Source of the DNA: Inia geoffrensis
Taxonomy: Eukaryota; Chordata; Mammalia; Artiodactyla; Iniidae
Length of the DNA: 64,000 nucleotides
Direction of reading: 5' to 3'
NCBI GenBank assembly: GCA_036417435.1
Contig: CM070902.1
Coordinates: 139,737,886 to 139,801,885 of the forward strand
Of the stretch, positions 24,251 through 35,689 are shown piece after piece (the first letter of the stretch is position 1; each line of letters begins with the position of its first letter). The notes beneath the pieces are model-generated. The model was not told the origin of the DNA. It saw only the letters and a program-made list of their open reading frames with translations, and did no database searches. The position numbers were made by a program, and so were the translations under genes.

Positions 24251-25244
24251 AATTCAGTTACTCCCACTTAAAATCCATGCTGATTTAAGCTGTTGGAGAG
24301 AGGGAGCAGGCAAAGCAACTTACTTCCAGAATCAGGAGGTAAAGGAGCAACACCTACCACAAAAGAGGTTAAGTGACAGTGGCTACAAAAAAAAAATCAA
24401 CAAAAATATTGAATAAATCTTGAATAACAGAACTTGGCAAAAATCCCTGATACTTTTCAGTGTAGGAATGTGGTCCCAGTTCTGTGATCTTTCACACTAA
24501 CAGGGACTTTTCCTAAACACAGAACTCAACATCTAAGGAATTTAAAACACTTGATAATAGTTCATTCAATTCCCTATTACATTCCTTCCTGGTTAAAAAA
24601 AAAAAAAACACACACAAATTTTGCAAAATGTATTTTGCTCATGGAGGATGGGAAGCACCAAGATGAAATGAATGACATGAGAGTAAAATGCATCCCTCTG
24701 CCTCATGGCCAGAAGCAAAAGTGAGACATCCTATGGCATGAAGAGCGACTTCATCAAAGATTTTCACAGAAACAGCAGAGCCCACACATCCACAGGAGTA
24801 TGAGCCCCTTCAAAGACTACACGCTCGTTACAAAAATGCCCGCCAATGCTCAAGATATCTTAGGAACAAATCTTTTAAGGCTGCCTTCACGTATATAACA
24901 TTCTTTTGAAATCTTCAACTGTGACAAATTTGGGTCTTTGAAAGTGGAATTTGATATCTGTAAGTTGGAAATACATTGAGAAAACAAAGGGAATCATCAG
25001 GCTGGATTTTATTTTTAATCAAAAGAACAAGTGCTTTCCTTATGCGGCTTGTAAACTAATACTTCCAAAGACAATTCTTTAAAACTATTCCAAACTCCCT
25101 TTTTAAGAGCAGCAGCTATGGAATAAGCAGGCAGCCTCCCTAGATGACCTCTTTGAAGGGCACCTTTTGCTTTTTAGGATGTCTTTGGTTTTGGCATTGT
25201 ACGTGCACTTAATTAGGTAGCAGCTATATCTGATTCCACTTTTC
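24251..25244. other. Unique sequence
   Basis: Nothing recognised except an A14 run at about 24595. Confidence 0.45.
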
Positions 25245-25570
25245 CACATTATTCATTCATTCAACAAATATTTATGGTGCACCTAATACGTGCCAAGTAC
25301 TGTGTTAAGTCCTAGCAAGATGATGGTGAGCAGGCCCACTACCTGTCCTCTTGAAGACGATTTACATAAGCACACAAATTATAACCCATAAGTCAGTCCA
25401 GTGGGAAAAAAAGACATATGGTGATGCAAAAACCTATTAAGAAATGATTAAAGAAGACAATGAGGTGATACAAACAAACTTTATTTAACACTTTATGAAG
25501 TGGACAACCTCCTTGCGGAGAACTGCAAAATGAGGTGGACAGCTGGAAGCCTTCATAGGATAAAGAATAA

Positions 25571-25752
25571 AGAACAAGGAAGAGAGGGACTTCCCTGGTG
25601 GTCCAGTGGCTAGGACTCCAAGGTCCCAATGTAGGGGAACCGGGTTCAATCCCTGGTCAGGGAACTAGATCCCACATGCCGCAACTGATCCCGCACGCCG
25701 CACTAAGACCCAATGCGGCATGCATAAATTAATTAATTAATAGAACAAGGAA
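25571..25752 (+). mobile_element. CHR-type SINE, short subtype
   Basis: Head 'gggacttccctggtggtcca', 'gggttcaatccctggtcagg' and a short body with an (ATTA)n tail. The target duplication 'agaacaaggaa' lies at 25571-25581 and 25742-25752. Confidence 0.9.
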
Positions 25753-26203
25753 AAGAAAAATAGAAAACATCGGTGATCAACTAGGGCTGCACAGTCACCC
25801 TTGTCTGGAGTGAGAAGGCCCAGGGCTGGTTTGGCCCTTGCAGAATGGCCGACTAGCTATGCTCACTGCGTTCCTGGTCAAGCAGAGCAGTTTCAGGGAC
25901 ACGAGAATCATCTAAGTGTCAGTTTGCTGAGGTGGCCACCCTGGGCAGAAGCGGCTGCATCTGGGGCCTAGAAAGTTATTTCAACAAGCATATAATAGTG
26001 AGATCCAGCTAGTGTAAAGAGGCTTCCCTGAGGAAATGTATTAGTCTGAGCTGAAGATAAATAGGAGTTAACTAATAAAAGCAAAGGGGACTAGGTGGGG
26101 AGAGGTATGGAGACAGTGGGGGTGGAGGAGAATGATATTCCAAGTATTGTGAACAGCATGTGCAAAGGCTCTGTGGCTTTTTAAAAGACTGTGGGTACAT
26201 TAA

Positions 26204-26346
26204 GAAGTGAAAGAGGGACTTCCCTGGCGGTCCAGTGGTTAAGACTTCATGCTCCCAAAGCAGGAGGCATGGGTTCAATCCCTGGTCAGGGAGCTAGGAT
26301 CCCACATGCTGCATCATGTGGCCAAAAAGAAAAAGAAATGAAAGAG
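26204..26346 (+). mobile_element. CHR-type SINE, short subtype
   Basis: Head 'gggacttccctggcggtcca' and 'gggttcaatccctggtcagg', with a body cut short after 'tgtggccaaaaag'. It is bracketed by 'gaagtgaaagagg' and 'gaaatgaaagagg'. The second bracket directly adjoins the next SINE. Confidence 0.88.
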
Positions 26347-26725
26347 GGGACTTCCCTGGTGGCACAGTGGTTAAGAATCTCCTAACAATGCAGGGGACAC
26401 AGGTTCGAGCTCTGGTCCGAGAATATCCCACATGCCACGGAGCAACTAATCCCATGTGCCACAACTACTGAGCCTGCACTCTAGAACCCGCAAGCCACAA
26501 CTACTGAGCCCGTAAGCCACAACTACTGAAGCCCGTGTGCCACAACTACTGAAGCCCATGCCTAGAGCCCATGCTCCATAACAAGAGAAGCCACTGCAAT
26601 GAGAAGCCTGCGCACCACAACAAAGAGTAGCCCCTGCTCGCCGCAACTAGAGAGAGCCTGCACACAGCAACAAAGACCCAACGCAACCAAAAATAAATAA
26701 ATAAATTTATTTTTTTAAAAAAAGA
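26347..26725 (+). mobile_element. CHR-type SINE, AATAAA-tail subtype, back to back
   Basis: Begins immediately after the right target duplication of the previous SINE. Full body with four 'cacaactactg' units, an (AATA)n tail and an A/T-rich end at about 26725. Host L2 text resumes at about 26727. Confidence 0.88.
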
Positions 26726-26820
26726 ATCTATTGTAAAAATCTAGACGAGAGGGTGGAGCTAACACAGATGAGAGAAATGAATGGATTTGAGAGATACTAA
26801 GGATGTAAAAGCACTAAAGG

Positions 26821-27960
26821 TTTGGATGGTATTCTATATTCGTTATTTACTCAAAGAAAATGCTTTGGTTTTGCCTAAGAATTCCTTGTTTGTTAATTAC
26901 TTGCAAACAAAAAACGTCATGCAAATGTCAGAGTTCTTTTTCAGAGTTCTGCAACAATTTTATCTTCTTTTAGATAAAGAAGAAAAAGTAACAAAGAGAA
27001 AAACAAAACTTATTAAGTATCTCATTTTATGTAAAAATGTGTGTTCCTGAAAAACTGAGCTACACCTGGGTAATAAAAGAACCTATATCTTATCACTGAG
27101 TAAATATTTCTTCCTTGCACAAAAACACACTAACAAATGCAGAACAGGTTATTATGATACTGTATCAAGTGAAATGTAAACCCCTATCTCAACTATTTCC
27201 ACACATCATTTCTCCTTTATTACAAGGTACATAAATCAGGTGATTCTACAACTCTAAAAGGAGGGAATGGCTGAGAGATTTAATAATCACCATCAAGTTT
27301 TATAATAAACCATTTAGTACGCAACTAGAATGCCCAAGAGACTTGCAAGGATTTAAAACTATTCTTCCACCAATGACTTCACCCACGTGGAAAAGTCATT
27401 TTTATACCTATATTACTATGATATGCACTTGTAGTCCACACCCTCCAAAAGATACAGCTCTCCAGTGGCCTGGGTTACCATGTCATAGCAATGTAGTAAG
27501 AAGTTCAAAAGGTAGTCAGCCTTGTAAACACTATGAATACACATATACCACAAAAAGTTGAATTTTGTACTGAATTGGCCACATGTTCTTGTGTCTGATG
27601 TATACAGGCCAATTTGTACCACACTCAGCACAAACATAAAGGAGGAAACTGGGTTTCAGCAGTCTCATATCAACAACAAATGTACCAGCTAAATTCTAAT
27701 TCCATGAGCTAAAAAAAAAGTCTAATTTGGAGACTGTGCAACTAGAGTCTATAACACCCCTTCAAAATGCAGGTTTTAACTGGGAAAGAAACAAACTCAG
27801 TACGAAAACCACTGAGGAAAGAAAACCACGGCAGGTTACTAAACTGACTTCTAAAGGATAAATGCATATTTAAACATGCTGCTTTTGGCGACTTAAGTCA
27901 CAGCCCAGGCATTACTTCATCGGAGACTCTGCATATGAATTTCTGTTTTCCTTCCTTTAA
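26821..27960. other. Unique sequence
   Basis: No gene or repeat recognised. Confidence 0.45.
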
Positions 27961-28192
27961 AAAAATCATTAAGCGGGCTTCCCTGGTGGCGCAGTGGTTG
28001 AGAGTCCGCCTGCCGATGCAGGGGACGCAGGTTCGTGCCCCGGTCCGGGAAGATCCCACATGCCGCCGAGCGGCTGGGCCCGTGAGCCATGGCCGCCGAG
28101 CCTGCGCGTCCGGAGCCTGCGCTCCGCAACGGGAGAGGCCACAACAGTGAGAGGCCTGTGTACCGCAAAAAAAAAAAAAAAAATCATTAAGC
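27961..28192 (+). mobile_element. CHR-type SINE, poly-A subtype, young
   Basis: Complete and clean: head 'gggcttccctggtggcgcag', 'cggtccgggaagatcccaca', 'gagcggctgggcccgtgagc', end 'gtaccgc' and a pure A tail. The perfect 14-bp target duplication 'aaaaatcattaagc' lies at 27961-27974 and ends at 28192. Confidence 0.95.
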
Positions 28193-28318
28193 AACTAAAG
28201 TATATGTGAAGTAACTTGAATTGCCTGAAACACTGTCTTGACAGTCATTATCCTCTGTAACACATACACTTAAGCCTGAATTGGGCATATAGTGGTATTT
28301 TAAGAAATAAAAATTCTG

Positions 28319-28640
28319 GGGACTTCCCTGGTGGCTCAGTGGCTAAGAATCCACCTGCCAATGCAGGTGACACCGGTTCGAGCCCTGGTCCAGGAAGGTT
28401 CCACATGACGCAAAGCAACTAAGCCTGTGCACCACAACTACTGAGCCTGCACTCTACAGCCCACAAGCCACAACTGCTGAAGCCTGTGCGCCTAGAGCCT
28501 GTGCTCTTCAGCAAGAGAAGCCACCACACGAGAAACCCATGCACCCCAATGAAGAGTAGCCCCCGCTCGCCGCAACGAGAGAAAGCCCGTGCGCAGCAAC
28601 AAAGACCCAACGTAGCCAAAAATAAATAAATAAAATTTTT
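28319..28640 (+). mobile_element. CHR-type SINE, AATAAA-tail subtype
   Basis: Head 'ggggacttccctggtggctc', 'cggttcgagccctggtccag', body and an (AATA)n tail. No clear target duplication, so it is an older copy than 27961. Confidence 0.88.
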
Positions 28641-29084
28641 TAAAAAAACAAACAAAACCACACACACACAGTTGCAAGATGGGCCCTATAGTAAAGATGT
28701 TGACCCTTTCATGATTTCATCTGCTTGACAAAGATGTCATGATGTCACTTGGCACGTGAGTTTCCTAAGTGGACCATGCCCCTTCACACACTCACTAGTA
28801 TTTCAGTGAGGAACAGCAAAAGGGGTTCTTATCTAAGTCTCAGGTTTTACAATTTCTGAATTCCAAGTGAAGGGATAGTCATTCACCCTTTACTTCTCTT
28901 GAGAAGCCCCAAGAAGTATGTCTGAAAAGGCAGCAAAAGCTTGAAGGATTAACGAGGATGTTAGATGTCTCATATCTAATTTTTATGAACAGAAAAAAAT
29001 GGAGGTTTGTATTTTTCAGGGCTTAATATGGTATGTTCCAGATTCTGAGAGGACCTGATTACTGAGGCATTTTGGTTTACCTTT
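28641..29084. other. Unique sequence
   Basis: Nothing recognised beyond a short (CA)n at about 28660. Confidence 0.45.
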
Positions 29085-30520
29085 TCTGGTTTTCACTTTT
29101 TATTATGTAAATTTTCAGTACATACACAGTTGAGAGAGTAGTATGACGAACTGCCATCACTCAGCTCAAGAATTAACAAGGTATAGCTATTTATAATCTC
29201 CCATTCCCTCTGCTGGATTGTTTTAAAGCAAACTTCATATATCATATCTGAAATAAGCAGAAAAAATGGTCTGCAAAAATATATCACTTCCTAATCCCCA
29301 GAAGCTGTGAATATTACTTTACATGGCAAAAAACTGTGACTGTAACTTTGGATCTTAAGGAGGAATTTATCTTGGATTATCCAAGTAAGCCCTAAATGCA
29401 ATCACATGAATCTTTATAGGAGACAGGCAGAGGGAGATGAGACACAGACATATCAAGAGGAGAAGGCCATGAGACGGTGCAAAGAGATGCAGCCACAAGC
29501 CAAGGACAGCTTCCAAACCTGGAAGAGGTAAGAATTCTCCCCTAGCATCTCAGAGGGAGCATGGGCTTGCCTACACCTTGATTTCAGACTTCTAGCCTCC
29601 AGAACTAAGAGAGAATAAAGTTCTGTTGTTTAATCCACCCAATCTGTGTTAATTTGTTACCGCAGTCATAGGAAACTAATACAATATCACGTAATCTGAA
29701 AAACATTTCAGTATGTATCTTTAAGAAATAGACTCTTTTTTAATAATAATATAATTATCATTCCCTTTAAGAGTCCTTTAATTTGTCTAATATCCAGAGT
29801 TTAAATTTCCCAAATTGTCTCGTAATTTTATATTTATAGTTTATAACTTTATGTTGATTTAGCCAAACCAAGATCCAAACATGGGTATGTCTCTTAAGTC
29901 TCAATGCCACTTTTTAAAAAATAATAAATAAAAATATAATAAATAAAAACACTTATGACACTGACTTTGGGGGGAAAAAATAATAGTTCCTCTTCCTTGT
30001 TTTTCTTGCCATTTATTTCCTGAACAAACTGAATAACTTGTCCTACAGAAATTTCTGCATTCTGGATTTGGCTGATCACATCTCCATGGTATTTTTTGAC
30101 AAGGCCCTCTTTTTCCTATACTTCTTATAAACTAGTAGTCAGATTTAAAGTCTTGATCAGAATCACATTCAGCTTTTTGGAAAGAAACTTCAGAGATGGT
30201 TCTATATATTCCCTATTGCATCAAATTAGAGGGCACGTATTCACTTCTTTCTCTTTTTGTAATGTTAAGATTGATCAGTGAGTTCTGGGGTTAACAGCCT
30301 GATCCATCAATTATAAAGTTCCCAATCAGCCTTTGACCTAATAGTTTTCACAGTCACAGATGATCATTCCCTAGATCTGTTATTTCATTAGGGGTAACGA
30401 AATGATACTATTTTCTTTATATCATTCCTTCTGCATTGATTACCTGGAATTCTTCTAAAAATAAGATTTTTGTTCAAACAATCTATTTGGTTACTCTGAA
30501 ATACAGGGTTTTTGTTTGTT
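29085..30520 (-). mobile_element. Ancient L1-type repeat, antisense, split by MLT1
   Basis: 'tcaagaattaacaaggtata' and 'gctggattgttttaaagcaa' before the MLT1, then 'ggtatgtctcttaagtctca', 'aaactagtagtcagatttaa', 'cttgatcagaatcacattca' and 'ttaagattgatcagtgagtt' after it, follow the order of a common old mammalian LINE-type repeat in reverse. Family assignment is from memory and not secure. Confidence 0.45.
29285..29692 (+). mobile_element. MLT1-type MaLR LTR
   Basis: Sense MLT1 landmarks: 'acttcctaatccccagaagc', 'gtaactttggatcttaagga', 'cagacttctagcctccagaa', 'ctgttgtttaatccacccaa' and the terminal 'aggaaactaataca'. A short 'atatcac' duplication appears at both edges (about 29280 and 29692). 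Solitary LTR, no coding sequence. Confidence 0.7.
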
Positions 30521-30698
30521 TTTTTTTAAAAACAGGAAAAGTAAGATAAATGCTTGACAACATCTAATTTTTGAGGTAGTGCCAGGATGGACATCCGCCT
30601 CTTGACTACAAAGACTACCTTGTCTGTACTCAATGAATGTAACTTCTCCAGTGTACTCAACTTAGTCCTCAAGTTACCAATTCAAATACTCAGCCTAC

Positions 30699-30880
30699 AA
30701 TATGAAACCTGGTTTTTTTTTTAGATTTATTTGTGCTTTTATTTGCCAGTATAATTTAACTACAATGTCCTGCAAACTTTTTTGATCTAAAAAGTACATT
30801 TTACATCACAGTCCAACAAACACACACACATATGTAATATGCATACATAGATGAAAGTGAAACAAAAGAATATGAAACCT
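30699..30880 (-). pseudogene. 5'-truncated mRNA 3'-UTR retrocopy (unidentified source)
   Basis: A perfect 12-bp duplication, 'aatatgaaacct', at 30699-30710 and 30869-30880 brackets a 158-bp insert. The insert begins on the plus strand with a T10 run. Read on the minus strand it ends in a poly-A tail preceded by two AATAAA hexamers (complements of 30738-30743 and 30726-30731), the first about 16 nt before the tail. It has no SINE head and no L1 3' end that I recognise. The structure fits a severely truncated processed pseudogene. The source transcript is unknown. Confidence 0.7.
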
Positions 30881-30904
30881 ATTTTTAAAGAATAAAAGCC
30901 AGGA

Positions 30905-31127
30905 TCCAACATGTCTATGTCAATTTGATGTCGATTCTTAGGATTTATGCCCATCAGATCAGTCCAAACTCCTTAACCAACCCCTTCAAACCACTCACCC
31001 TGAGTCTACCTGACCCTGTTTCACTAATACAACCCATCTTCTCATTCTGGACTCTGTGCCTTTGGTTCAGTGCTCTGCACACCTGCCTCTAACCCTGCAA
31101 CCAGCTCAAGCTCTCCTCTTCCCCCTC
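30905..31127 (+). mobile_element. L2 fragment
   Basis: 'agtccaaactccttaaccaa', 'aatacaacccatcttctcat' and 'gctctgcacacctgcctcta' match the L2 3' coding/UTR region in sense. A SINE interrupts it at 31128. Confidence 0.5.
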
Positions 31128-31355
31128 AAAAGTAAACACGTGGGGCTTCCCTGGTGGCACAGTGGTTGAGAGTCCGCCTGCCAACGCAGGGGACACGGGT
31201 TCGTGCCCCGGTCCGGGAAGATCCCACATGCCACGGAGCGGCTGGGCCCGTGAGCCATGGCCGCTGAGCCTGCGTGTCTGGAGCCTGTGCTCCACAACCG
31301 GAGAGGCCACAACAGTGAGAGGCCGGCGTACCGCAAAAAAAAAAAAGTAAACACG
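31128..31355 (+). mobile_element. CHR-type SINE, poly-A subtype, young
   Basis: Complete, head to 'gtaccgc' plus a pure A tail. The perfect 13-bp target duplication 'aaaagtaaacacg' lies at 31128-31140 and 31343-31355. Confidence 0.95.
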
Positions 31356-31844
31356 CCTCCTGCTCCTCCATCGAGCATCCTCCTTTCTTTTATGAACGGC
31401 ACAATCCTTCTTTCAGGAGACTGTTCTTTCTCCGCGTCCTAACTACGGATATGTATTTCGAGATGGGGCTGCCAATTACCAAATAATTTGAGCCCCTGGC
31501 CACAGGGAAAAGGGTGTCACCCAAGCAAAGTCGACCAGAGGCATTCCTGGGACTCTGAGATGTAGACTAAAAGAAAGTCAGGCCCTCTTTCTGGGTGATC
31601 CTTGCCTTTCTGGCAGTCATGCCCGCAGCCACATGGAGGAAACTGACTCAGAGAGAAGTAGGGATAAGGCACAGAGAGTCTTGGTGGTATAGGAGTTTTC
31701 AGTTTTGGTTTCCAAGACCACCTTCACTTCTCCCATACCTTTGACCATATGAACCAATAAATTCCCTTTCTGTACAGTTAAAATTTCTAAAATTTACATT
31801 AAAGGAATCCTAATAGGACCCCCACCATGATTCTTGAAGCCTAT

Positions 31845-32040
31845 GACTACCGTGACCTCTACCTTCCTGGTTTCTTGCACTTACTTTCTATACAAATAAC
31901 ACTTCATCACATGCTGTCCTGACTTTTTTGTGTGTCAAATACATATCTGTCACCATCTTTTGTGGCCTTGCAGACATATATCTTACATACCTTTTGAAAG
32001 ACCCCCAAACAATCCCTAGAATAGTGCTAACAGAACTTCA
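31845..32040 (+). mobile_element. L2 3' end fragment
   Basis: 'tgacctctaccttcctggtt', 'gtgtcaaatacatatctgtc', 'tagaatagtgctaacagaac' and 'ttcagtaataaataaca' resemble a diverged L2 3' terminus. Confidence 0.4.
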
Positions 32041-32049
32041 GTAATAAAT

Positions 32050-32275
32050 AACAATTACCATGTATTGAATATTACTTCCATGGTAAGCACTTCACATGAG
32101 TTATCTTCTTTAACCCTCACGGAAACCACCTGGGTTGGGCATTATTATTTCCACTTAGAGATAAAGAAGCTGAGGTTCATCATAGGAAAGTAACTGGTGT
32201 AAAGACACACATTTACTCAATAGTAAAGCAGGGATTTGAACCAGATTTGCATCCAAATTGCATCCTCTTCCCACC
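32050..32275 (-). mobile_element. MIR SINE, antisense
   Basis: 'taagcacttcacatgagtta', 'ctttaaccctcacggaaacc', 'gaagctgaggttcatcatag' and 'agcagggatttgaaccagat' are in the order of a near-complete reversed MIR. Confidence 0.85.
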
Positions 32276-33559
32276 TCACCCAAGTTGCCTCCAACAATGA
32301 TAGAAACTTGCTAATTAATTTACCAGAGACTGTAATTGATCAAAGACCTCCATTTAACCCCTGATTCTCCACTAACCTCAAAGTGCAGGTCCCTTCATCA
32401 TTAAGAATAATATTAATATATGAATGTATAAATAAATGCGCTATATGAAAATAAGTATCTTGAAAAAGTTATACTACAATTTCTCCAAAATTGCTTCTGG
32501 CAGCCTGAAGATGAAATCCTGGCATTTCTCTTAAAGTAATAGGTAAAAGGAATGAATATTTATTTAAGACCACTCTGCCAGAACAAGATGTATACAACTC
32601 CCCTGGCAGTGATATTTCAAAACAGCAAAAGGAGATTTGTGAGCACCTGTCAATGTGTAACATGCCTTCTGCATTTGCTCACAGGAATATTCCTATGTCA
32701 TCATTAGACACTAATGTTATTGAGCACTCTCATGGCTTGGAGGCAAGAACAGAAGCCCTTTAGGAAGAAAATGGCTCCGTCTTCTTAGCTCAGCAACGAC
32801 AGGGGCCAGGAGGACAGGAAGAGCAATTTATTGGTAGAGAACCTAAAAGCCACCGGCTCTCATCTCTACATGATCTTCATCCTTCAGGCCAACGTTTTCA
32901 ATTCCATGCTTGTGTCTCCAATTCCTGCTGGACACATCAACATGGAACTCCCGCTATCAAATTAACTTTGGGGCAATAATAATTTTTCAGCATCTAGCCA
33001 AGTACTTTCCATTGAAAGGTGTCCCATAAACTTGTTGGTGGTTGTCTGTTTCTCCTTTTTCCTTTCTCATTTTTACCACTTTACTTGAGGGCCTTATACC
33101 ATATACACACTCTTCTGGGAAATATAATGATTGTTCCTAGACGGCCAGAAGCTGCTATCAAAGAGGCATGCTCCTTATTTATAATTTAGCAACAGCACAG
33201 CCAAGGGGAGGGTATGCCTAGCACTCACTGAAGAATGGCTGCATCCCCTGATGGGACGAGACTTTGCTAACTTGCATACTCTGGTCAAAGACAGGCCCTA
33301 AAGAATTCATTGCCATCACAGACTCAAAAATACTTCAGATGAGATCGTATATGTGATAGTGCTTTGTGACTCTAAATTACCCCTGCTAGTGATGTGGCTG
33401 TTACAAAGGCAAAGACCTGGGGAATAGGTAGGTGTATGGTTTGAAAGAACTAACTAGGTCCGAAAAGAAGGAGGAAAAAAGAAAGAGAGAGCCCAGAGGA
33501 TTCAACAGAAAGCCTAGACAACAAAGGGGATGTGATGGTGGAAAGTTTCAAGTTAGCAA
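32276..33559. other. Unique sequence
   Basis: No gene, RNA or repeat recognised. Confidence 0.45.
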
Positions 33560-33858
33560 ACGCCCACTCAGTTCAACAAACACTGGATGGCAGGCACTGG
33601 TCTACGTCTTGGGACACAGAGCCAAAGACAGTCAAAACTAATTCAGCCAAGATCCCTGCCCTTCGTGGAGCTTTATATTCTTATTCAGGGAGACAGCTGA
33701 TAAACAATACGCATAATAAATAAGTAAATTGTAATATGTTAGAAGATAAGTGCGGGAGAGCAGGGGAAGGGGGATGGAAAGTGCAGAGGGTTTGCAATAC
33801 TCTCAGATTAAAAGGCGTGCCAAAGAGCATATTGAGTCAGATTTCCAATGATGTTCCT
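33560..33858 (-). mobile_element. L2 3' end, antisense
   Basis: 'ttcaacaaacactggatggc', 'gatccctgcccttcgtggag', 'ggagacagctgataaacaat' and 'aataaataagtaaattgtaa' form a reversed L2 3' region. Confidence 0.6.
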
Positions 33859-34232
33859 CAAAAACTACATTCAAGGGACTTCCCTGGTGGCGCAGTGGTT
33901 AAGAATCTGCCTTCCAATGCAGGGAACCCGGGTTTGATCCCTGGTCCAGGAAGATCCCACATGCCATGGAGCAACTAAGCCCGGGCACCACAACTACTGA
34001 GCCTGTGCTTTAGAGCCCGCAAGCCACAACTACTGAGCCCTCGAGCCACAACTACTGAAACCTGTGGGCCTACAGCCCATGCCCCGCAACAAGAGAAGCC
34101 ACCACACTGAGAAGCCCGCACACCACAACGAAGAGTGGCCCCCACTCACCGCAACTAGAGAAAGCCTGCACGCAGCAATGAAGACCCAACACAACCAAAG
34201 ATAAATAACTTTTTTTTAAAAACTACATTCAA
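33859..34232 (+). mobile_element. CHR-type SINE, AATAAA-tail subtype
   Basis: Head 'gggacttccctggtggcgca' at about 33875 and the full body. The short tail ends in T8 and A-rich sequence. The 15-bp target duplication 'aaaaactacattcaa' ends at 33874 and 34232. Confidence 0.93.
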
Positions 34233-34839
34233 TTGCAGGAGAAATGAGGAAAATCAAACAGAGCTTGAATGAAACATGCATAAAAGCTGATAAATCCAAA
34301 TTGCCTAGGAACATACAGCTCATTTTCCATATTTCGTCTTCTTCACCCTTTTTCAAAATTATTGACACCAACGGGCTACGTAACATGTTTACAGAGGAAG
34401 ATATCAAACAACTTAGCCAGAGGCAGAGCAAAGGGAATTATAAGAGACAAGGGCAAAGCAGATGAGAGCAAAAATAGGTGCAAAGCAGTACCTCAGGAAA
34501 GGGCTAATTCAACAGGACTTTAAATATGACAATTTTTTCTCAGGAATAGTTGGCTCTAGGTCGAGGATGATATATAAGTTTCATTTCTAGTAACAACCCC
34601 AAACAGCTGGCAGAGTCCTTCCGGATCCCTGCCTTGATAAAGAGTTCTGGGTCCTGTGGGCAATGGACTAGACATTTCTTCCATGAGCTCAAGATGGGGG
34701 ACTGTGCACACATGCCCTACACTTGCCCTTCCTTCCTTGGTAGAGCTTAGTGCTTTTTTTTTTAAAAAAAAAAAAAAAAAAAGGCAGTAAACACTCACCG
34801 GCCACGTACAATGTGAAGCAAAACCAAGAACAGTGGAGG
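34233..34839. other. Unique sequence with T10A20 tract
   Basis: No gene. A T10 run directly followed by an A20 run at about 34753-34783 could be a retro-insertion tail, but I found no matching target duplication. Confidence 0.4.
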
Positions 34840-35206
34840 ATTTGGAGTGTAGAGCTTGATCCAAGTCCTAATGGAGTTTATAACATAATTGGGAAGAAGA
34901 ATAATTACACAAAAGATAACACTAGAAAGCATCAAACGACTAAATTCCTAAAATTTCAGTACAGAGAATCAGATGCCAGGAAATTGCTACAGGAAAAGAT
35001 AGCCAAGAAAGGCTTAAAGGAGGACACAGGCTCTGAACTGGGCTTTGAAGAATTCACATCACTGAAATAACTGGAAAGAGGAAGGACTGGTCCCAGCAAC
35101 ATGGCAGGAAAGGAATAGGCAGGTGTGCTCAGGAATAAGGAAGAGATCAGCACGGCAGCCAGAGCAGAGGATCTAAACAGGGCACCAGATCATACATGCG
35201 TTGAGT
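34840..35206 (-). mobile_element. L2-like fragment, antisense
   Basis: 'gtcctaatggagtttataac', 'aaggaggacacaggctctga' and 'actgggctttgaagaattca' resemble the reversed L2 3' region, diverged. The right end is cut by the next element. Confidence 0.45.
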
Positions 35207-35689
35207 ATTAGTCAGGGCTCTCCAGAGACAAGAGAACCAACAGGAGACATATATACAAAGGAGATGTGTGTGTGTGTATATAGAGAGAGACAGATAGAAA
35301 GGTTTATTATAAGGAATTGGCTCATGCAGTTACGAAGGCTGAGAAGTCCCAAGGTCTGCACTCGGCAAGCCAGAGAAGTAGGACAGCTGATAATATAGTT
35401 CAAGTCCAAGTTTGAGGCCAAAGGCACAGAAGATGGATGCCCTAGCTCAAAAACAGGCAGAGCGAGCAAATTCTCCCTTACTCAGCCTTTCTGCTCAATT
35501 CAGGTCTTCAACGGATTGAACGACGCCCACCGACAATGGAAAGGCCATCTGCTTTACTCAGTCTACCAATTCCAGTGTTAATATCATCCAGAAACACCCT
35601 CACAGACACACCCAGAATAATGTTTAACCAAATCTCTGGGCACCCTGTGGCCCGGTCACGTTAGTACCTAAATTTAACCATCACAGGTT
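35207..35689 (-). mobile_element. Ancient LTR-like repeat, antisense
   Basis: Begins 'gtattagtcagggctctcca' and ends 'accatcaca', which is a TG...CA-ended LTR when read on the minus strand. Internal landmarks are 'tttattataaggaattggct', 'cttactcagcctttctgctc', 'aaacaccctcacagacacac' and 'ctctgggcaccctgtggccc'. 'gttga' at both edges may be a 5-bp target duplication. It is a widespread mammalian repeat whose family name I cannot give with confidence. Confidence 0.5.

Larger units (their letters stand above)
25245..26820 (-). mobile_element. L2 3' region, antisense, split by three SINEs
   Basis: 'cattcattcaacaaatattt' and 'acctaatacgtgccaagtac' begin the reversed L2 3' end. The L2 then continues as 'gtgaacagcatgtgcaaagg' near 26150 and as 'agagggtggagctaacacag' and 'gaatggatttgagagatact' after 26725. 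Three CHR SINEs (25582, 26216, 26347) interrupt it. Confidence 0.65.

Noticed and set aside
27994..28209. Recurrent 60-110-codon frames encoding similar peptides (for example near 12.0, 15.7, 18.6, 28.0, 31.2, 54.8 and 59.0 kb)
   Set aside because: All are translations of CHR SINEs in one frame or another. The similarity reflects the repeat, not a protein family.
34750..34783. T10 followed by A20 considered as a terminator or retrocopy tail
   Set aside because: No matching target duplication or upstream transcript-like sequence was found, and eukaryotic genes do not use such terminators.
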